A DNA stretch of 64,000 nucleotides from Fervidobacterium pennivorans (GCF_001644665.1 NZ_CP011393.1:1014001-1078000), one strand, 5' to 3'. Shown: positions 39,233 through 49,072, counted from the first letter of the stretch. Made by a program: numbers and translations. The notes: generated by a model not told the origin, from the sequence alone.

Positions 39233-40297
39233 ATGCCTGAAGTCATTGAACATGAGCTGATTGAGAAGATAAAACTTCTATCTCCGGGTACAAAACTTAG
39301 AAAAGCCCTCGATGATATCATTCATGCTCAGTTGGGGGCATTGATAGTCTTTATCGATGAAGAGGAATTCCCAAAATATTCCAGCATACTGCAAGCAGGC
39401 TTCAAATTAGACTGTCCATTCTCACCTGAACGATTGTACGAACTTTCAAAAATGGATGGAGCCATAGTTATGGACAAGAACGCATCAAAAATCTTGGCTG
39501 CGAATGTTCACATAGTGCCGGACCCTAGCATTTCTACAACGGAAACTGGGACTCGTCACAGAACAGCGGAAAGATTGGCTAAACAGTTGGGGGTTATGGT
39601 TGTAGCTGTTTCAAAGAGAAGAAACGTTGTGACACTGTATTATAAAGACAAAAAATATGTTTTTGGTGACATAAACCTTGTCTTAACAAAGGTTGGTCAG
39701 ACGATTAATGCTCTTGAAAGATTCAGAGAATCTTTTGACAAAAGTTTAGAAGTGCTTGACAAACTTGAGATTGAAGGAAGCGTTTCATTAGGTTCTGTTT
39801 GCGAGATACTCATCAGAGGAATAGAAATCAAATCAATATCATCCAGTATCGAAACGAGTATCATTGAATTAGGTGTTGAGGGCCGGTTGTCTCAACTTAG
39901 GTTGCGAGAAGTTCTTAAAGACCTAGATGAGATACTGATTTTGATAATCATGGATTACTCAAAAAAAGATATTACCGAAGACGAGGCAAAACAGATTCTC
40001 GAAACTATGCTTAAAATCGACCATCGACTTGTTCCATTTGCTAAAGTATTAGGATACGATGTTGTGAATTCACAGCAAGTTTCAGACACAATTGTAAGAC
40101 CAAGAGGTTACAGAATCCTGAAAAATGAAGTTCATATACCAATGAACATATCGCAAAATGTTATCAAGTCTTTTAGGTCCATAGACCAACTTGTTAAAAC
40201 AAATCCAAATGTACTGCAGAAAGTAGAGGGCATTGGTGATAAACGGGCTAGAGCAATTTTGCGAAGATTACGTGAAATAAAGAAAAGGCGCCAATAA
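39233..40297 (+). CDS. disA: DNA integrity scanning diadenylate cyclase DisA
   Basis: 354 residues. The N-terminal DAC domain shows the catalytic DGA (KMDGAIVMD) and RHRTAE motifs; a helical linker follows, and the C-terminus carries helix-hairpin-helix DNA-binding elements (VEGIGDKRARAILRRLREI). It makes c-di-AMP from ATP and pauses at DNA branches. AAGGATGTG precedes the ATG. Its last codons form the 5' arm of the terminator that follows. Confidence 0.96.
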   Translation: MPEVIEHELIEKIKLLSPGTKLRKALDDIIHAQLGALIVFIDEEEFPKYSSILQAGFKLDCPFSPERLYELSKMDGAIVMDKNASKILAANVHIVPDPSISTTETGTRHRTAERLAKQLGVMVVAVSKRRNVVTLYYKDKKYVFGDINLVLTKVGQTINALERFRESFDKSLEVLDKLEIEGSVSLGSVCEILIRGIEIKSISSSIETSIIELGVEGRLSQLRLREVLKDLDEILILIIMDYSKKDITEDEAKQILETMLKIDHRLVPFAKVLGYDVVNSQQVSDTIVRPRGYRILKNEVHIPMNISQNVIKSFRSIDQLVKTNPNVLQKVEGIGDKRARAILRRLREIKKRRQ

Positions 40298-40313
40298 GGC
40301 GCCTTTTCTATTA
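40281..40313. terminator. Terminator overlapping the 3' end of disA
   Basis: AGAAAAGGCGCC (40281-40292) pairs with GGCGCCTTTTCT (40298-40309). The disA stop codon (40295-40297) lies in the loop. It works in both directions; the convergent gene ends at 40331. Confidence 0.85.
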
Positions 40314-40330
40314 CTCTAACAACGCATTAC

Positions 40331-41566
40331 TTAAATCAGATGAACCACAATACCACTTTTCAATTTTGGTTCGAACCATGTGGACTTTGGTGGCATAATT
40401 TTACCTTCATCGGAAACTCTCAAAAGGTCATCTATAGAAGTAGGATACATAGCAAACGCTACTTTGAATGCCCCACTATCAACAAGTCTTATCAACTCTT
40501 CAATTCCAAGAATTCCTCCAACAAAGTCTATTCTTTTGTCGGTTCTTGGGTTTTCGATTCCAAGTATCGGAGCAAGAAGGTTATTTTGCAGTATCGACAC
40601 ATCAAGTGAGGCAATAACGTCGTTTTCGTCGTATGTTCCACTCTTCGGTTCCAACCTATACCACTTGCCCGACAAATACATACCTATTGTGTGTTTTCTT
40701 TCCGGTTTGTAAACACCTTCCACAGGTGTAACTTCGAACTTTTCTGACACCTTTCTCAAAAATTCATCCTCACTCATGCCATTCAAATCCTTAACTACCC
40801 TATTGTAATCAAGTATCTTTAATTGATTGTGCGGAAAGAGTGCCGCCAAGAAGAAGTTAAATTCTTCCTCTCCAGTGTAGTTCGGATTTTCGCTTCTAAA
40901 ATCAATTGCAGCCCTTACTGCTGCTGCAGCTCTGTGGTGACCATCAGCAATATAGAACGCTTCAACATCCTTAAACGCATCAACAATCTTTTTGATTTCT
41001 TCTTCATCTCTCAAGACCCAAACTATATGTCTTACTCCCGTTTCATCAGTAAAATCGTATTCCGGGGTTCCTGTTGCATGCTTGAAAATCAAATTATCGA
41101 TTTCTGGTTTAGATTTGTACATCAAAAATACTGGTCCAGTGTGGGCTTTGACTACTTTGACATGTAGTGCCCTTTCGTCTTCCTTATCTTTTCTTGTAAG
41201 TTCATGCTTCTTTATCTTGTTTTCGATGTATTCGTCCACCGAAAATGTGGCGAAGAAACCCGTCTGGACATGGTCTTTCCAGTGTTGTTGATATATGTAA
41301 ACGCAAGGCTTATCTTCAACGAACATATAACCATTTTCAATAAGCCATTCCAGATGCTTTCTTCCAGTTTCTAGGACCTTTGTGTCATGCGTGTCTACAG
41401 GATATTCAAAGTTTATTTCGGGCCTAGAAACCTTGTAGAATGTGTATGGATTATTCTTTGCTACCTCTCTAGCCTGCTCTTCCGTTACAACGTCGTATGG
41501 TTTGGCAGCGATTTTAGAAACCATTTCCGTTGTTGGTCTCAAAGCTTTGAACGGTCTGACAACCAT
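40331..41566 (-). CDS. DUF1015 family protein
   Basis: 411 residues. VVRPFKALRPTTE, KPYDVV near the start and YIADGHHRAAAA in the middle are the family's conserved stretches. Biochemical role is not certain; some relatives are thought to be kinases acting on small molecules, which would fit its position 26 nt after glyA. GGAGGTG supports ATG 41566; the GTG at 41572 is inside that region. Confidence 0.85.
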   Translation of the reverse strand: MVVRPFKALRPTTEMVSKIAAKPYDVVTEEQAREVAKNNPYTFYKVSRPEINFEYPVDTHDTKVLETGRKHLEWLIENGYMFVEDKPCVYIYQQHWKDHVQTGFFATFSVDEYIENKIKKHELTRKDKEDERALHVKVVKAHTGPVFLMYKSKPEIDNLIFKHATGTPEYDFTDETGVRHIVWVLRDEEEIKKIVDAFKDVEAFYIADGHHRAAAAVRAAIDFRSENPNYTGEEEFNFFLAALFPHNQLKILDYNRVVKDLNGMSEDEFLRKVSEKFEVTPVEGVYKPERKHTIGMYLSGKWYRLEPKSGTYDENDVIASLDVSILQNNLLAPILGIENPRTDKRIDFVGGILGIEELIRLVDSGAFKVAFAMYPTSIDDLLRVSDEGKIMPPKSTWFEPKLKSGIVVHLI

Positions 41567-41592
41567 CGTCACACCTCCTAATTTACCTTATC

Positions 41593-42870
41593 TCAAGATA
41601 ACTTTATTTTTCCTTCATACAATGGGAATTGCTTGCACAATTCGATTACTTGTGAGGAAACCTCTTTGGCAACACTTTCGTCGATGTTACCTTCCTCATC
41701 TTTTATGTTCCTCAAAACTTTAACGATTAGGTCGGCAATAATTTCCATTTCTTTTTCTTTCATGCCACGTGTAGTTAGAGCAGGAGTTCCAAGCCTTATG
41801 CCACTGGCAACGAATGGTGACCTTGTTTCGTTTGGTATTGTGTTCTTGTTAACCGTGATATGACAATATCCGAGCGCTGTTTCAGCAGCTTTACCTGTTA
41901 CATTGAGAGGATTCAAATCAACGAGCATCAAATGAGTATCTGTTCCTCCAGATACAATCCTAAGTCCTCTTTCTTCCAATGCTTTTGCCAACGCTTTCGC
42001 ATTGGCAACTACTTGTTTCTGGTATTCTTTGAACTCTTCAGTAAGAGCCTCTTTAAAGCACACTGCCTTGGCGGCTATCACATGCATTAATGGACCACCC
42101 TGAATACCGGGGAATATGGCTTTGTTAATTGCTTTGTAAAGTTCCTCATCGTTTGTCAAAATCAAACCACCGCGTGGCCCACGCAACGTTTTATGTGTTG
42201 TACTCGTGACAACGTGTGCATATTCAAGTGGGTTCGGGTAAAGTCCGGCAGCAACAAGACCTGCAAAGTGCGCCATATCAACAACGAGGTAAGCGCCAAC
42301 TTCGTCCGCAATTTCCCTGAATTTTTTGAAATCTATAATCCTTGAATAAGCACTACCACCTGCAACGATTATCTTTGGTCTGTGTTCCAACGCAAGCCTT
42401 CTAACTTCATCATAATCAATTACTTCAGTCTGCGGATTAACACCGTATTGGACTACCTTGTAGATTTGACCTGAGAAGTTTACACTTGCACCATGTGTGA
42501 GATGTCCACCATGGCTCAGAGACATACCCATAAGTACAGAACCGGGTTCTGCAAGTGCGAAGTATGCTCCCATATTTGCCTGAGAACCTGAGTGTGGTTG
42601 AACGTTGGCGTACTTCGCATTGAAAAGTTTTTTTGCACGTTCTCTTGCAAGCGTTTCGGCAACGTCTACCCACTCACAACCTCCATAGTATCTTTTCTTT
42701 GGATACCCTTCTGCGTACTTGTTCGTTAAAACACTACCCATCGCTTCCATCACAGCCAAAGAAACAAAGTTTTCGGATGCTATAAGCTCAAGTCCGTACT
42801 CTTGCCTTTCCCATTCTTTTAAAAGCACCTCGTAAATCTCTGGGTCAGTAACCTTAACGTGTTCCCACAT
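41593..42870 (-). CDS. glyA: Serine hydroxymethyltransferase
   Basis: 425 residues, full length. [10 protein letters not shown] at the N-terminus and the PLP lysine in [14 protein letters not shown] are diagnostic. It interconverts serine and glycine with tetrahydrofolate. AGGAGGTG supports ATG 42870 rather than the upstream in-frame start at 42894. It is first in a two-gene transcript with DUF1015. Confidence 0.97.
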   Translation of the reverse strand: MWEHVKVTDPEIYEVLLKEWERQEYGLELIASENFVSLAVMEAMGSVLTNKYAEGYPKKRYYGGCEWVDVAETLARERAKKLFNAKYANVQPHSGSQANMGAYFALAEPGSVLMGMSLSHGGHLTHGASVNFSGQIYKVVQYGVNPQTEVIDYDEVRRLALEHRPKIIVAGGSAYSRIIDFKKFREIADEVGAYLVVDMAHFAGLVAAGLYPNPLEYAHVVTSTTHKTLRGPRGGLILTNDEELYKAINKAIFPGIQGGPLMHVIAAKAVCFKEALTEEFKEYQKQVVANAKALAKALEERGLRIVSGGTDTHLMLVDLNPLNVTGKAAETALGYCHITVNKNTIPNETRSPFVASGIRLGTPALTTRGMKEKEMEIIADLIVKVLRNIKDEEGNIDESVAKEVSSQVIELCKQFPLYEGKIKLS

Positions 42871-42926
42871 ACCCGCACCTCCTAACATTACCATGCATTA
42901 GTCCGTTATCCATTATACATTCTCAA

Positions 42927-42957
42927 TAAAAAAACGTGGAGTCCAAAAAACTCCACG
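42927..42957 (-). terminator. Terminator of the esterase/phospholipase transcript
   Basis: Minus strand: CGTGGAGT (42957-42950) pairs with ACTCCACG (42942-42935), followed by a run of seven T (42934-42928). Confidence 0.88.
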
Positions 42958-43070
42958 CATCTTTGAAAAATTACTTTATTCATGTATTTTTACCATTTAG
43001 ATATCAAAAACATAGCTATCGAATCTTATTCTTCATATATGCTTAGTATACGCTTCCTAAGTTGTTTCAA

Positions 43071-44069
43071 TTATTTGTGCGCGTATGTTGTTAAATAACT
43101 TTCAAGGAAAGCTTTTATCGTTCCTGTCATAACGACTATTATCTCTTTGGTTACTTTGTAAAGCTCGTCAAGTTTACCTTCCGCTTCCAATTTTTTGTAG
43201 TCATCGATTGTTGGAATCCGTTCTATCAAAATATCTCCCATCGCAGCTTTTATGTGTTTGTGAACCTCAGGGAATCTTGAATAACCGTACATCATAACTT
43301 CGTTTATAACTGCTTCATAGTTGGAAGGTATCCTTCTTTTCGGAGTGTTTATTATCAGGTTGCGAACTTCTTCGCTGTGTTTTGAGTAATGAATCAAGTA
43401 AGCTAAATAATTATCGTAAGCGTAATGCGCGTTGTTCAAAAGGTTCTTTGTTTTCTTATCCATCAAACTTCTCACAACTTCCCAGAAAGTGCCAGGAGTT
43501 CCATGGTAGGGCTGGAAAAGGTCTTCCATGTAATGGAGAGCGTAAGAGAGAAATCTATATCCCCAATATTCATCCCCTTTAGCAAACGCCTCTTTTGACA
43601 TATCAACAAAATACAAGAACGACCTGTCACCTTCAAATGCTTCAATCAATCCGAGCTTGTACCTCATGTGTCTAACCCCTTGACTGTTACCTATAAGTGA
43701 CTGGAGAGGAGAAAGATTCAACTCTTCATCCATGCCAAAATCTGGGAACTGTGCGTAAATAGTTAATATTTGCCATGCAGGAAGCTTCCCATCAACTGGA
43801 GCTGGGTCTGGTGGAAACTTTCCATCGTTCATTGGGTCAAAAAATTTTCTTTGACCAGCAAAATCATCGGTGTAGTAATACTTCGTGTTGTAAACTCGGG
43901 TTTCTTTATACGTATAAGGTCTTATCTCGACTAACTTATCGAGATTCATGCTCAGTGATTTCACAACCAGATAAGTATAAGACTCATGCCCACTCCAAGA
44001 GAACAAGAAACTTGAAAGTGTTAAAAAAATTGACAATAGGAAAAACAAAAAATGGTTCTTTTCCAACAT
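43071..44069 (-). CDS. Secreted phospholipase C / S1-P1 nuclease-like zinc protein
   Basis: 332 residues. A signal peptide of ~24 residues ends ...FLFS, so the mature chain would start with Trp in WSGHESY. In zinc phospholipase C and P1 nuclease the N-terminal Trp is itself a zinc ligand. Other candidate ligands are HYMEDLFQPYHG (His, Asp, His), the Asp in FPDFGMD, the His in GVRHMRY and the His in NNAHYAYDN. The substrate (phospholipid or nucleic acid) is open. It lies 29 nt after a secreted esterase. Confidence 0.75.
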   Translation of the reverse strand: MLEKNHFLFFLLSIFLTLSSFLFSWSGHESYTYLVVKSLSMNLDKLVEIRPYTYKETRVYNTKYYYTDDFAGQRKFFDPMNDGKFPPDPAPVDGKLPAWQILTIYAQFPDFGMDEELNLSPLQSLIGNSQGVRHMRYKLGLIEAFEGDRSFLYFVDMSKEAFAKGDEYWGYRFLSYALHYMEDLFQPYHGTPGTFWEVVRSLMDKKTKNLLNNAHYAYDNYLAYLIHYSKHSEEVRNLIINTPKRRIPSNYEAVINEVMMYGYSRFPEVHKHIKAAMGDILIERIPTIDDYKKLEAEGKLDELYKVTKEIIVVMTGTIKAFLESYLTTYAHK

Positions 44070-44098
44070 ACTCTCACCTCAAATTATGCTTTTCCGTT

Positions 44099-45277
44099 TT
44101 ATTTACCAAAGAAATACAACAAAGCCTCTGGTAATCTTCTTGCCCATGCACTTTCCGAATGTGGTGCTCCCCTATCTTCTACGTACATAACATCAAGATT
44201 TTCCTTGGTTATCAATACCTTATAAAGTTCACGAGCATCATTTAAATGGGCTTCCGGATTAGAGCCTTCTGCTGTCCCCATGTCAACATATATCATAGTA
44301 AAAGCTTTTGCCTCAGCGCTCTTTATATAATCGATTAACCGTCTATTTGCAAACCACACAGAAGGACTCATCGCTCCAACTTTTGAGAAGACATCGTTGT
44401 ATTCAAAACCTATGTAAAGAGAAATCAACCCTCCCATAGAAGAGCCCATTATCGCGGTATTTTCTCTATCTGACAAAGTTCTGAAGTTCTCATCGATATA
44501 AGGCTTAAGCGTATTCACAATAAATTTAGCATAGGAGTCCCCCTTCCCTCCACCATAGTTACTATCAACCCACGGAGAATACTCATTCATTCTCTCTGCA
44601 CCTGTGTTGTATATGCCAACAATTATGATGGGGCGTATCAGCCCTTTCTTTATTAAATCTTCCGCAGTCTCATCAGCTCCCCACTCAACTCCAGAGAACG
44701 AAGTTGATGCATCAAAAATGTTCTGCCCATCGTGCATATACAAGACAGGATATCTTTCATTTGAAGTTTCGTAGTCTGGAGGAAGGTAAATGATTATGTC
44801 CCTTTTATTTCCTAACTCAGGGGAGTAAAAATCTTTTATGAGCTTTATGTTTCCCGTGTAAGTTTTTCTTAAACCAGCCTGTTGTTTTTCCACAAAATCC
44901 CTCCAATGATTCACAGTTATATTAACAACCATATCTCTGTCCACGTTCAGCACCCTGTTCGGTATCTCCTGACCCCGTTGACCTTTCTCGACTGTTTCCC
45001 AGGAGCCCCGTGTGAATTTGTATTCTATAGGACCACTCAGCTCGAGTGTTATTGTGTATGTATCTCCCGACCTAACCAGCCTATGCTTTGGGTCCCCTGG
45101 ATTCCAGTTGTTAAACGTCCCTGCTATATAAATATCATCGTCGAAAGGTGTGTAAGTCGGAACCTCAACGATAAATGTAACTTTGAAGCCAAATATTGTC
45201 GTGAAACTACCTAAGACCATAAATAGAACGAAAAGTAACCCCCTTTTGATAAAGGTTCCTGGCAACTTCCACTTCAT
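44099..45277 (-). CDS. Secreted esterase with N-terminal starch-binding-like domain
   Basis: 392 residues. It has a signal peptide (residues ~1-30), then a CBM20-like beta domain (IYIAGTFNNWNPGDP, residues ~48-140), then an alpha/beta-hydrolase of the esterase D family with nucleophile Ser in MGSSMGGL and His in APHSESAW. It probably releases acyl groups from polysaccharides or small esters outside the cytoplasm. It has its own promoter and is co-transcribed with the phospholipase-like gene. Confidence 0.87.
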   Translation of the reverse strand: MKWKLPGTFIKRGLLFVLFMVLGSFTTIFGFKVTFIVEVPTYTPFDDDIYIAGTFNNWNPGDPKHRLVRSGDTYTITLELSGPIEYKFTRGSWETVEKGQRGQEIPNRVLNVDRDMVVNITVNHWRDFVEKQQAGLRKTYTGNIKLIKDFYSPELGNKRDIIIYLPPDYETSNERYPVLYMHDGQNIFDASTSFSGVEWGADETAEDLIKKGLIRPIIIVGIYNTGAERMNEYSPWVDSNYGGGKGDSYAKFIVNTLKPYIDENFRTLSDRENTAIMGSSMGGLISLYIGFEYNDVFSKVGAMSPSVWFANRRLIDYIKSAEAKAFTMIYVDMGTAEGSNPEAHLNDARELYKVLITKENLDVMYVEDRGAPHSESAWARRLPEALLYFFGK

Positions 45278-45329
45278 AAATACCCCTCCAAGTGATAAAG
45301 TTAAACTTTCATTAAGTAACTTTACATAG

Positions 45330-45357
45330 ATTATATCATACCTTCCATGTAGAACAA
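45330..45357 (-). promoter_or_regulatory. Promoter of the esterase operon
   Basis: Minus strand TTGTTC, 16-bp spacer, TATAAT with TGA before it (extended -10), ~50 bp upstream of the esterase ATG. Confidence 0.65.
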
Positions 45358-45476
45358 AAATACTATTCGTGTTTTTTCAAATTTCGTCTATAGGCACTCT
45401 ACAACTTGTGTTTAATGTTCCGATAATATAATTAGAAAAACTTAACCTGTCATTCCCAAAGGATGGTGGTGACACA

Positions 45477-46364
45477 ATGAGAATAGAAGAGTACAACGTG
45501 GCACTTTCCTCCGAAAACCTTAGTTTGAAATATGTTAGAAACTCGTCTAAGGTTCGCACATACAGAGCTCCTTCGACTATCGAAATTACGGTGCATGAGA
45601 AGGCACCTATGATTGATGAAAAGACTTTGAGCAAAATAAAGATATTAAAGATGATGCTTGAGAAACTTACGGGCAAGAAGTTGAAAATTTACCTACCAGG
45701 TCCTCAATACGAAATTTCAGTAACTAAAAAAGATGCTCAAGATATCACAGAAATTGAAAGCGAGGCAGAAACGCTTAACATTCAGTACTCGAACTTCTCG
45801 GCGAGTGGTCAGGTAAGAACTAAAGAAGGTAAAATTATCGATTTCTCCGTACAATTATCTCTTTTCCAGCTTAGCTATTCTTACGAAAAGGTTTATGGAA
45901 AGGTTGTAGACCCTCTGATACTTGATTTGAAAACTCCAAATGGCAAAAAACAATTAGTAGAAATTGATTTGAACTTCGATGGAGAACTGGATAAATTCTA
46001 CATTGGCGGTGGGAGAGGACTATTGGTATACGACAAGAACGGAAATGGAAAAGTAGACGATGCAACAGAATTGTTAGGTCCTGTAACAAAAGATGGCTTT
46101 TCTGAGCTCGCCAAGTTGGATAGCGATGGTGATAATTGGATAGACGAGGACGATTTAGAATTCCTAAAATTGAAGATTTGGACAACCGATGAAAACGGGA
46201 AGGAAAAACTTGTCGGTTTGCTTGACTTAAGCGTCGGAGCGATATTTCTTGGAAGTGTAAGCACGCCATTTGATTACTATGACTCCGTTGTAAGACGAAC
46301 CGGCATTTATCTTACGGAAGATGGAAACGTTGGAACAGTTAGGCAGTTCGATTTCAAAGTCTAA
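45477..46364 (+). CDS. EF-hand/calcium-loop protein of unknown function
   Basis: 295 residues. The N-terminal ~130 residues are not recognised. The C-terminal part holds Ca-loop-like motifs (DLNFDGELDKF, YDKNGNGKVDDA, LDSDGDNWIDEDD) followed by LKIWTTDENG. This arrangement also occurs in EF-hand repeats of large secreted bacterial proteins, including RTX-related ones. No signal peptide or membrane helix is visible, so export would need another route. It is followed by a terminator and therefore single. Confidence 0.75.
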   Translation: MRIEEYNVALSSENLSLKYVRNSSKVRTYRAPSTIEITVHEKAPMIDEKTLSKIKILKMMLEKLTGKKLKIYLPGPQYEISVTKKDAQDITEIESEAETLNIQYSNFSASGQVRTKEGKIIDFSVQLSLFQLSYSYEKVYGKVVDPLILDLKTPNGKKQLVEIDLNFDGELDKFYIGGGRGLLVYDKNGNGKVDDATELLGPVTKDGFSELAKLDSDGDNWIDEDDLEFLKLKIWTTDENGKEKLVGLLDLSVGAIFLGSVSTPFDYYDSVVRRTGIYLTEDGNVGTVRQFDFKV

Positions 46365-46429
46365 AATCCTATCTTTCAACCCTAATGCCTCTATGCTGGT
46401 ACGCATAACCTCACCTTACGAAAACTTTT

Positions 46430-46457
46430 GTCCACCTGAAAAGGTGGACTTTTTTGT
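46430..46457 (+). terminator. Rho-independent terminator
   Basis: GTCCACCT (46430-46437) pairs with AGGTGGAC (46442-46449), loop GAAA, then TTTTTT. Confidence 0.9.
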
Positions 46458-46470
46458 TTTCTCTGATTTT

Positions 46471-46479
46471 TGGTATAAT
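46471..46479 (+). promoter_or_regulatory. Extended -10 promoter for the deacetylase operon
   Basis: TGG-TATAAT with a T-rich, weak -35, ~47 bp before the ATG. It likely drives the deacetylase and the three genes after it. Confidence 0.6.
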
Positions 46480-46525
46480 TTTAATGAAAGAGAGCGCAAT
46501 CTGAACGTTCAAAGGAGAGATAAGG

Positions 46526-47647
46526 ATGGTCAACATGTCGAATGCAATTTCACCCGTTGAACTCAGACATAAACTTCATATGTCTCCAGAAATCGCGTTC
46601 AACGAATACAACACTCAACAAATACTTACTGATGCGTTGGAAAAGCTTGGAGTGAAGTACGAAAAAGTCGCTAAAACAGGGCTAGTGGTTGTAATCGAAC
46701 GTGAACCCACGAAACCTTCTGTTCTTTACCGAGCCGATATGGATGCACTACCTATAAAAGAAGAAACCGGTTGGGAATTCGCTTCTAAAAACGAAGGTTT
46801 TATGCACGCATGCGGACATGATATCCATATGTCCGTAATGTATGGGGTGATTAAGAAAGTATTGGAAGAAAACATTGAAGGAAATTACGTTTTTGTCTTT
46901 CAGCCAGCTGAAGAAACTATCGGTGGTGCGAAATTCGTCCTCGATGAAATGAGAGAGAAGTACAAAGTAAAATTCGCAACGGCATTGCATGTGACAGATG
47001 AATACGAACTTGGCGAGTTCGCTTCAACCAACGGAACATTATTCGCTTGCGCAATGGAAGTCACAGCTAAATTCAAAGGATTATCAGCACATATCGCACA
47101 AAAAGAAAAAGGGATTGACGCTATTAAAAAAGCGGTAGGTTTCCTTTCCGAGTTCTACGATAATCCTATTGACAATGCAACAAAAGGTCAAAGGGTGTTG
47201 GCTGGTTTCGGAAAAATATTTGGTGGGAGTGTTCGGAATGCCGTTGCAGATTTTGCACAAATAGATGGTTCTATCCGTGGAGAGACACTTGAAATCGTCC
47301 TGGAAAATTTCGAAAGATTGAAAAAGATGGCAGAGAAATACGAAGGCAGTCTGGAAAAAGGAAGTCTTTACCCACCCGTCGTTAACAATGCGAATCTATT
47401 TGAAGTTTTCAAGGATTTCCTTAATAGAAACTCTTATAAATTCATAGATTGTGGGATGAAGTACACGGGTGAAGATTTCGGATTTTTCACCATGAAATAT
47501 CCATCTATAATGTTTTGGGCGGGTGTTAGAACTAAGAACGAAATCGTTGGGTTACACAACCCAAAGTTCCTTCCGGACGATGAGGTTGTTCCATACCTTG
47601 TTGATTTTATGGTAAAATGGTTAGTTGAACTGCAAAGTCAATTTTAA
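46526..47647 (+). CDS. dapL: N-acetyldiaminopimelate deacetylase (M20 family)
   Basis: 373 residues. M20 metallopeptidase motifs are visible: YRADMDALP, ACGHDIHMS and FQPAEETIGG with the bridging Glu. Length and sequence style match YkuR/DapL, which removes the acetyl group from N-acetyl-LL-diaminopimelate. DapH and the rest of the pathway lie a few kb away on the other strand, which supports this over a general aminoacylase. AAAGGAGAG precedes the ATG. Confidence 0.85.
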   Translation: MVNMSNAISPVELRHKLHMSPEIAFNEYNTQQILTDALEKLGVKYEKVAKTGLVVVIEREPTKPSVLYRADMDALPIKEETGWEFASKNEGFMHACGHDIHMSVMYGVIKKVLEENIEGNYVFVFQPAEETIGGAKFVLDEMREKYKVKFATALHVTDEYELGEFASTNGTLFACAMEVTAKFKGLSAHIAQKEKGIDAIKKAVGFLSEFYDNPIDNATKGQRVLAGFGKIFGGSVRNAVADFAQIDGSIRGETLEIVLENFERLKKMAEKYEGSLEKGSLYPPVVNNANLFEVFKDFLNRNSYKFIDCGMKYTGEDFGFFTMKYPSIMFWAGVRTKNEIVGLHNPKFLPDDEVVPYLVDFMVKWLVELQSQF

Positions 47648-47701
47648 GTTCCTCAGACAAAACAGCAGAAAATAAAAGCATTAGAAAGGAAGGTGTCATG
47701 T

Positions 47702-48460
47702 GTGATTGTATTCATGACAGATTGGGGTAATTCACACTACGTTGGTATCTGCAAAGGTGTAATTCGTCAGATAACAGACGCAGAAATTATAGACCTTACA
47801 CACAATATCACACCGTATAACGTGCGGGAAGCGATGTACATATTAGACAGAAGTGTTGACTACTTCCCTGAGAAATCCGTCTTCCTGATTGTAGTAGATT
47901 ACGGCGTTGGAACTGCCAGAAAAGCGATAGCTGTCGAGACAGAAAAGTACTATTTTGTCGCCCCTGACAATGGTGTTCTTACTTTAGTTTTGGAAAGACA
48001 CCAGCCGAGAAAAATTGTAGATCTTGTGAACAAAAAATATCACTTTGGAACGTCAAAAACATTCCACGGACGTGACATTTTCTCCCCAGCTGCTGCATAT
48101 ATCACAAAAGGTATTTTCGATGATTTGGGAACGAGATTGCCAAATTACGCTACCGTGCCTTACCGAAAGGCTCATATGAGTACTACAGGTATCTCTGGTG
48201 AAGTAGCTTATTTCGATAGATTTGGTAACATAGAAACAAATATACCTTTTGCTTGGATTGCCGACAAAGAACAGGTAAAAATAAAAGTTGGAAATAAAGC
48301 CGTTCTTGTTCCTGTTGTTGAAACTTACGCGGATGTAGAAGAAGGGGAACTGTTAGCCCACGAAGATAGCACAGGATACATTGAAATCGCTGTAAACAAA
48401 GGAGTCGCAAGAGAACGGTTTAAATGTTTCGAAGGATGTGAACTAGAAATCATATTCTGA
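47702..48460 (+). CDS. SAM hydroxide adenosyltransferase (DUF62 family)
   Basis: 252 residues. IVFMTDWGNSHYVG at the start, VVDYGVGT, APDNGVLT and FHGRDIFSPAAA are the family signatures shared with fluorinase-like enzymes; bacterial members hydrolyse S-adenosylmethionine to adenosine and methionine. GTG 47693 overlaps the AAGGAAGG ribosome-binding site, so GTG 47702 is preferred. It follows the deacetylase by ~55 nt. Confidence 0.88.
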   Translation: MIVFMTDWGNSHYVGICKGVIRQITDAEIIDLTHNITPYNVREAMYILDRSVDYFPEKSVFLIVVDYGVGTARKAIAVETEKYYFVAPDNGVLTLVLERHQPRKIVDLVNKKYHFGTSKTFHGRDIFSPAAAYITKGIFDDLGTRLPNYATVPYRKAHMSTTGISGEVAYFDRFGNIETNIPFAWIADKEQVKIKVGNKAVLVPVVETYADVEEGELLAHEDSTGYIEIAVNKGVARERFKCFEGCELEIIF

Positions 48461-48484
48461 GAAAAGAATTAAAAGAGGTGGTCT

Positions 48485-49072
48485 ATGAAGCGGCACATAA
48501 CAATTAGCAAAATTTTAATGATAATACTTCTGATATCAATCTCAAATGTCGTGATAGCAGGCGAACTTTTTGAATTCGCCTATGTTTTTTTAACATCCCA
48601 CAAAGTGCCAGAAAACCACGCAAAACTCATGGCTAAAACTTTGGAAGAGGAATCAAAGATTGTTCCAAAGAGTGTGGATCCTTTATATATACTTGCCTTT
48701 GGTCTCACGGAAACAAATTTTATGAACATTTTCGGTGACCAAGGTAAGGCTGTGGGTTACTTTCAAATCCACGAAAATGCTGTTTTTTACGTGGCTAATT
48801 TTTACGAAGATGTTAGGCAATTCAAACAACAACACAGAAATCACGCAGAACTCATCAATTATCCGGACTGGCAAGTGAAAATTGCGTATCGATACATCTA
48901 CTTAACCTTGCGCTACGTATTTGATTGGGACCTTGCAAGAGCGATATCTGCATATAATGGCAGGTCGGATAAGTATAACATTTACACCGTAAAGTTCTTC
49001 AATTATTATGCGAAAATAATTAGTGAATACGTCGCATTTTTAGATTCAAAAAGTTTAAGCACAAGCAAGTAA
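48485..49072 (+). CDS. Putative lytic transglycosylase-like protein (SLT fold)
   Basis: 195 residues with a signal peptide (~residues 1-25). GLTETNF with the candidate catalytic Glu, GKAVGYFQI and AISAYNG follow the order of soluble lytic transglycosylase motifs (E...S, GxxQ, AYN), although GYFQI replaces the usual GLMQI. It would cleave peptidoglycan outside the cytoplasm. Spacing to the upstream gene is 24 nt. Confidence 0.75.
   Translation: MKRHITISKILMIILLISISNVVIAGELFEFAYVFLTSHKVPENHAKLMAKTLEEESKIVPKSVDPLYILAFGLTETNFMNIFGDQGKAVGYFQIHENAVFYVANFYEDVRQFKQQHRNHAELINYPDWQVKIAYRYIYLTLRYVFDWDLARAISAYNGRSDKYNIYTVKFFNYYAKIISEYVAFLDSKSLSTSK

Noticed and set aside
48485-49072. Phage-type lysozyme
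   Set aside because: The motif order fits SLT transglycosylases and the gene has a Sec signal peptide without holin or phage context.
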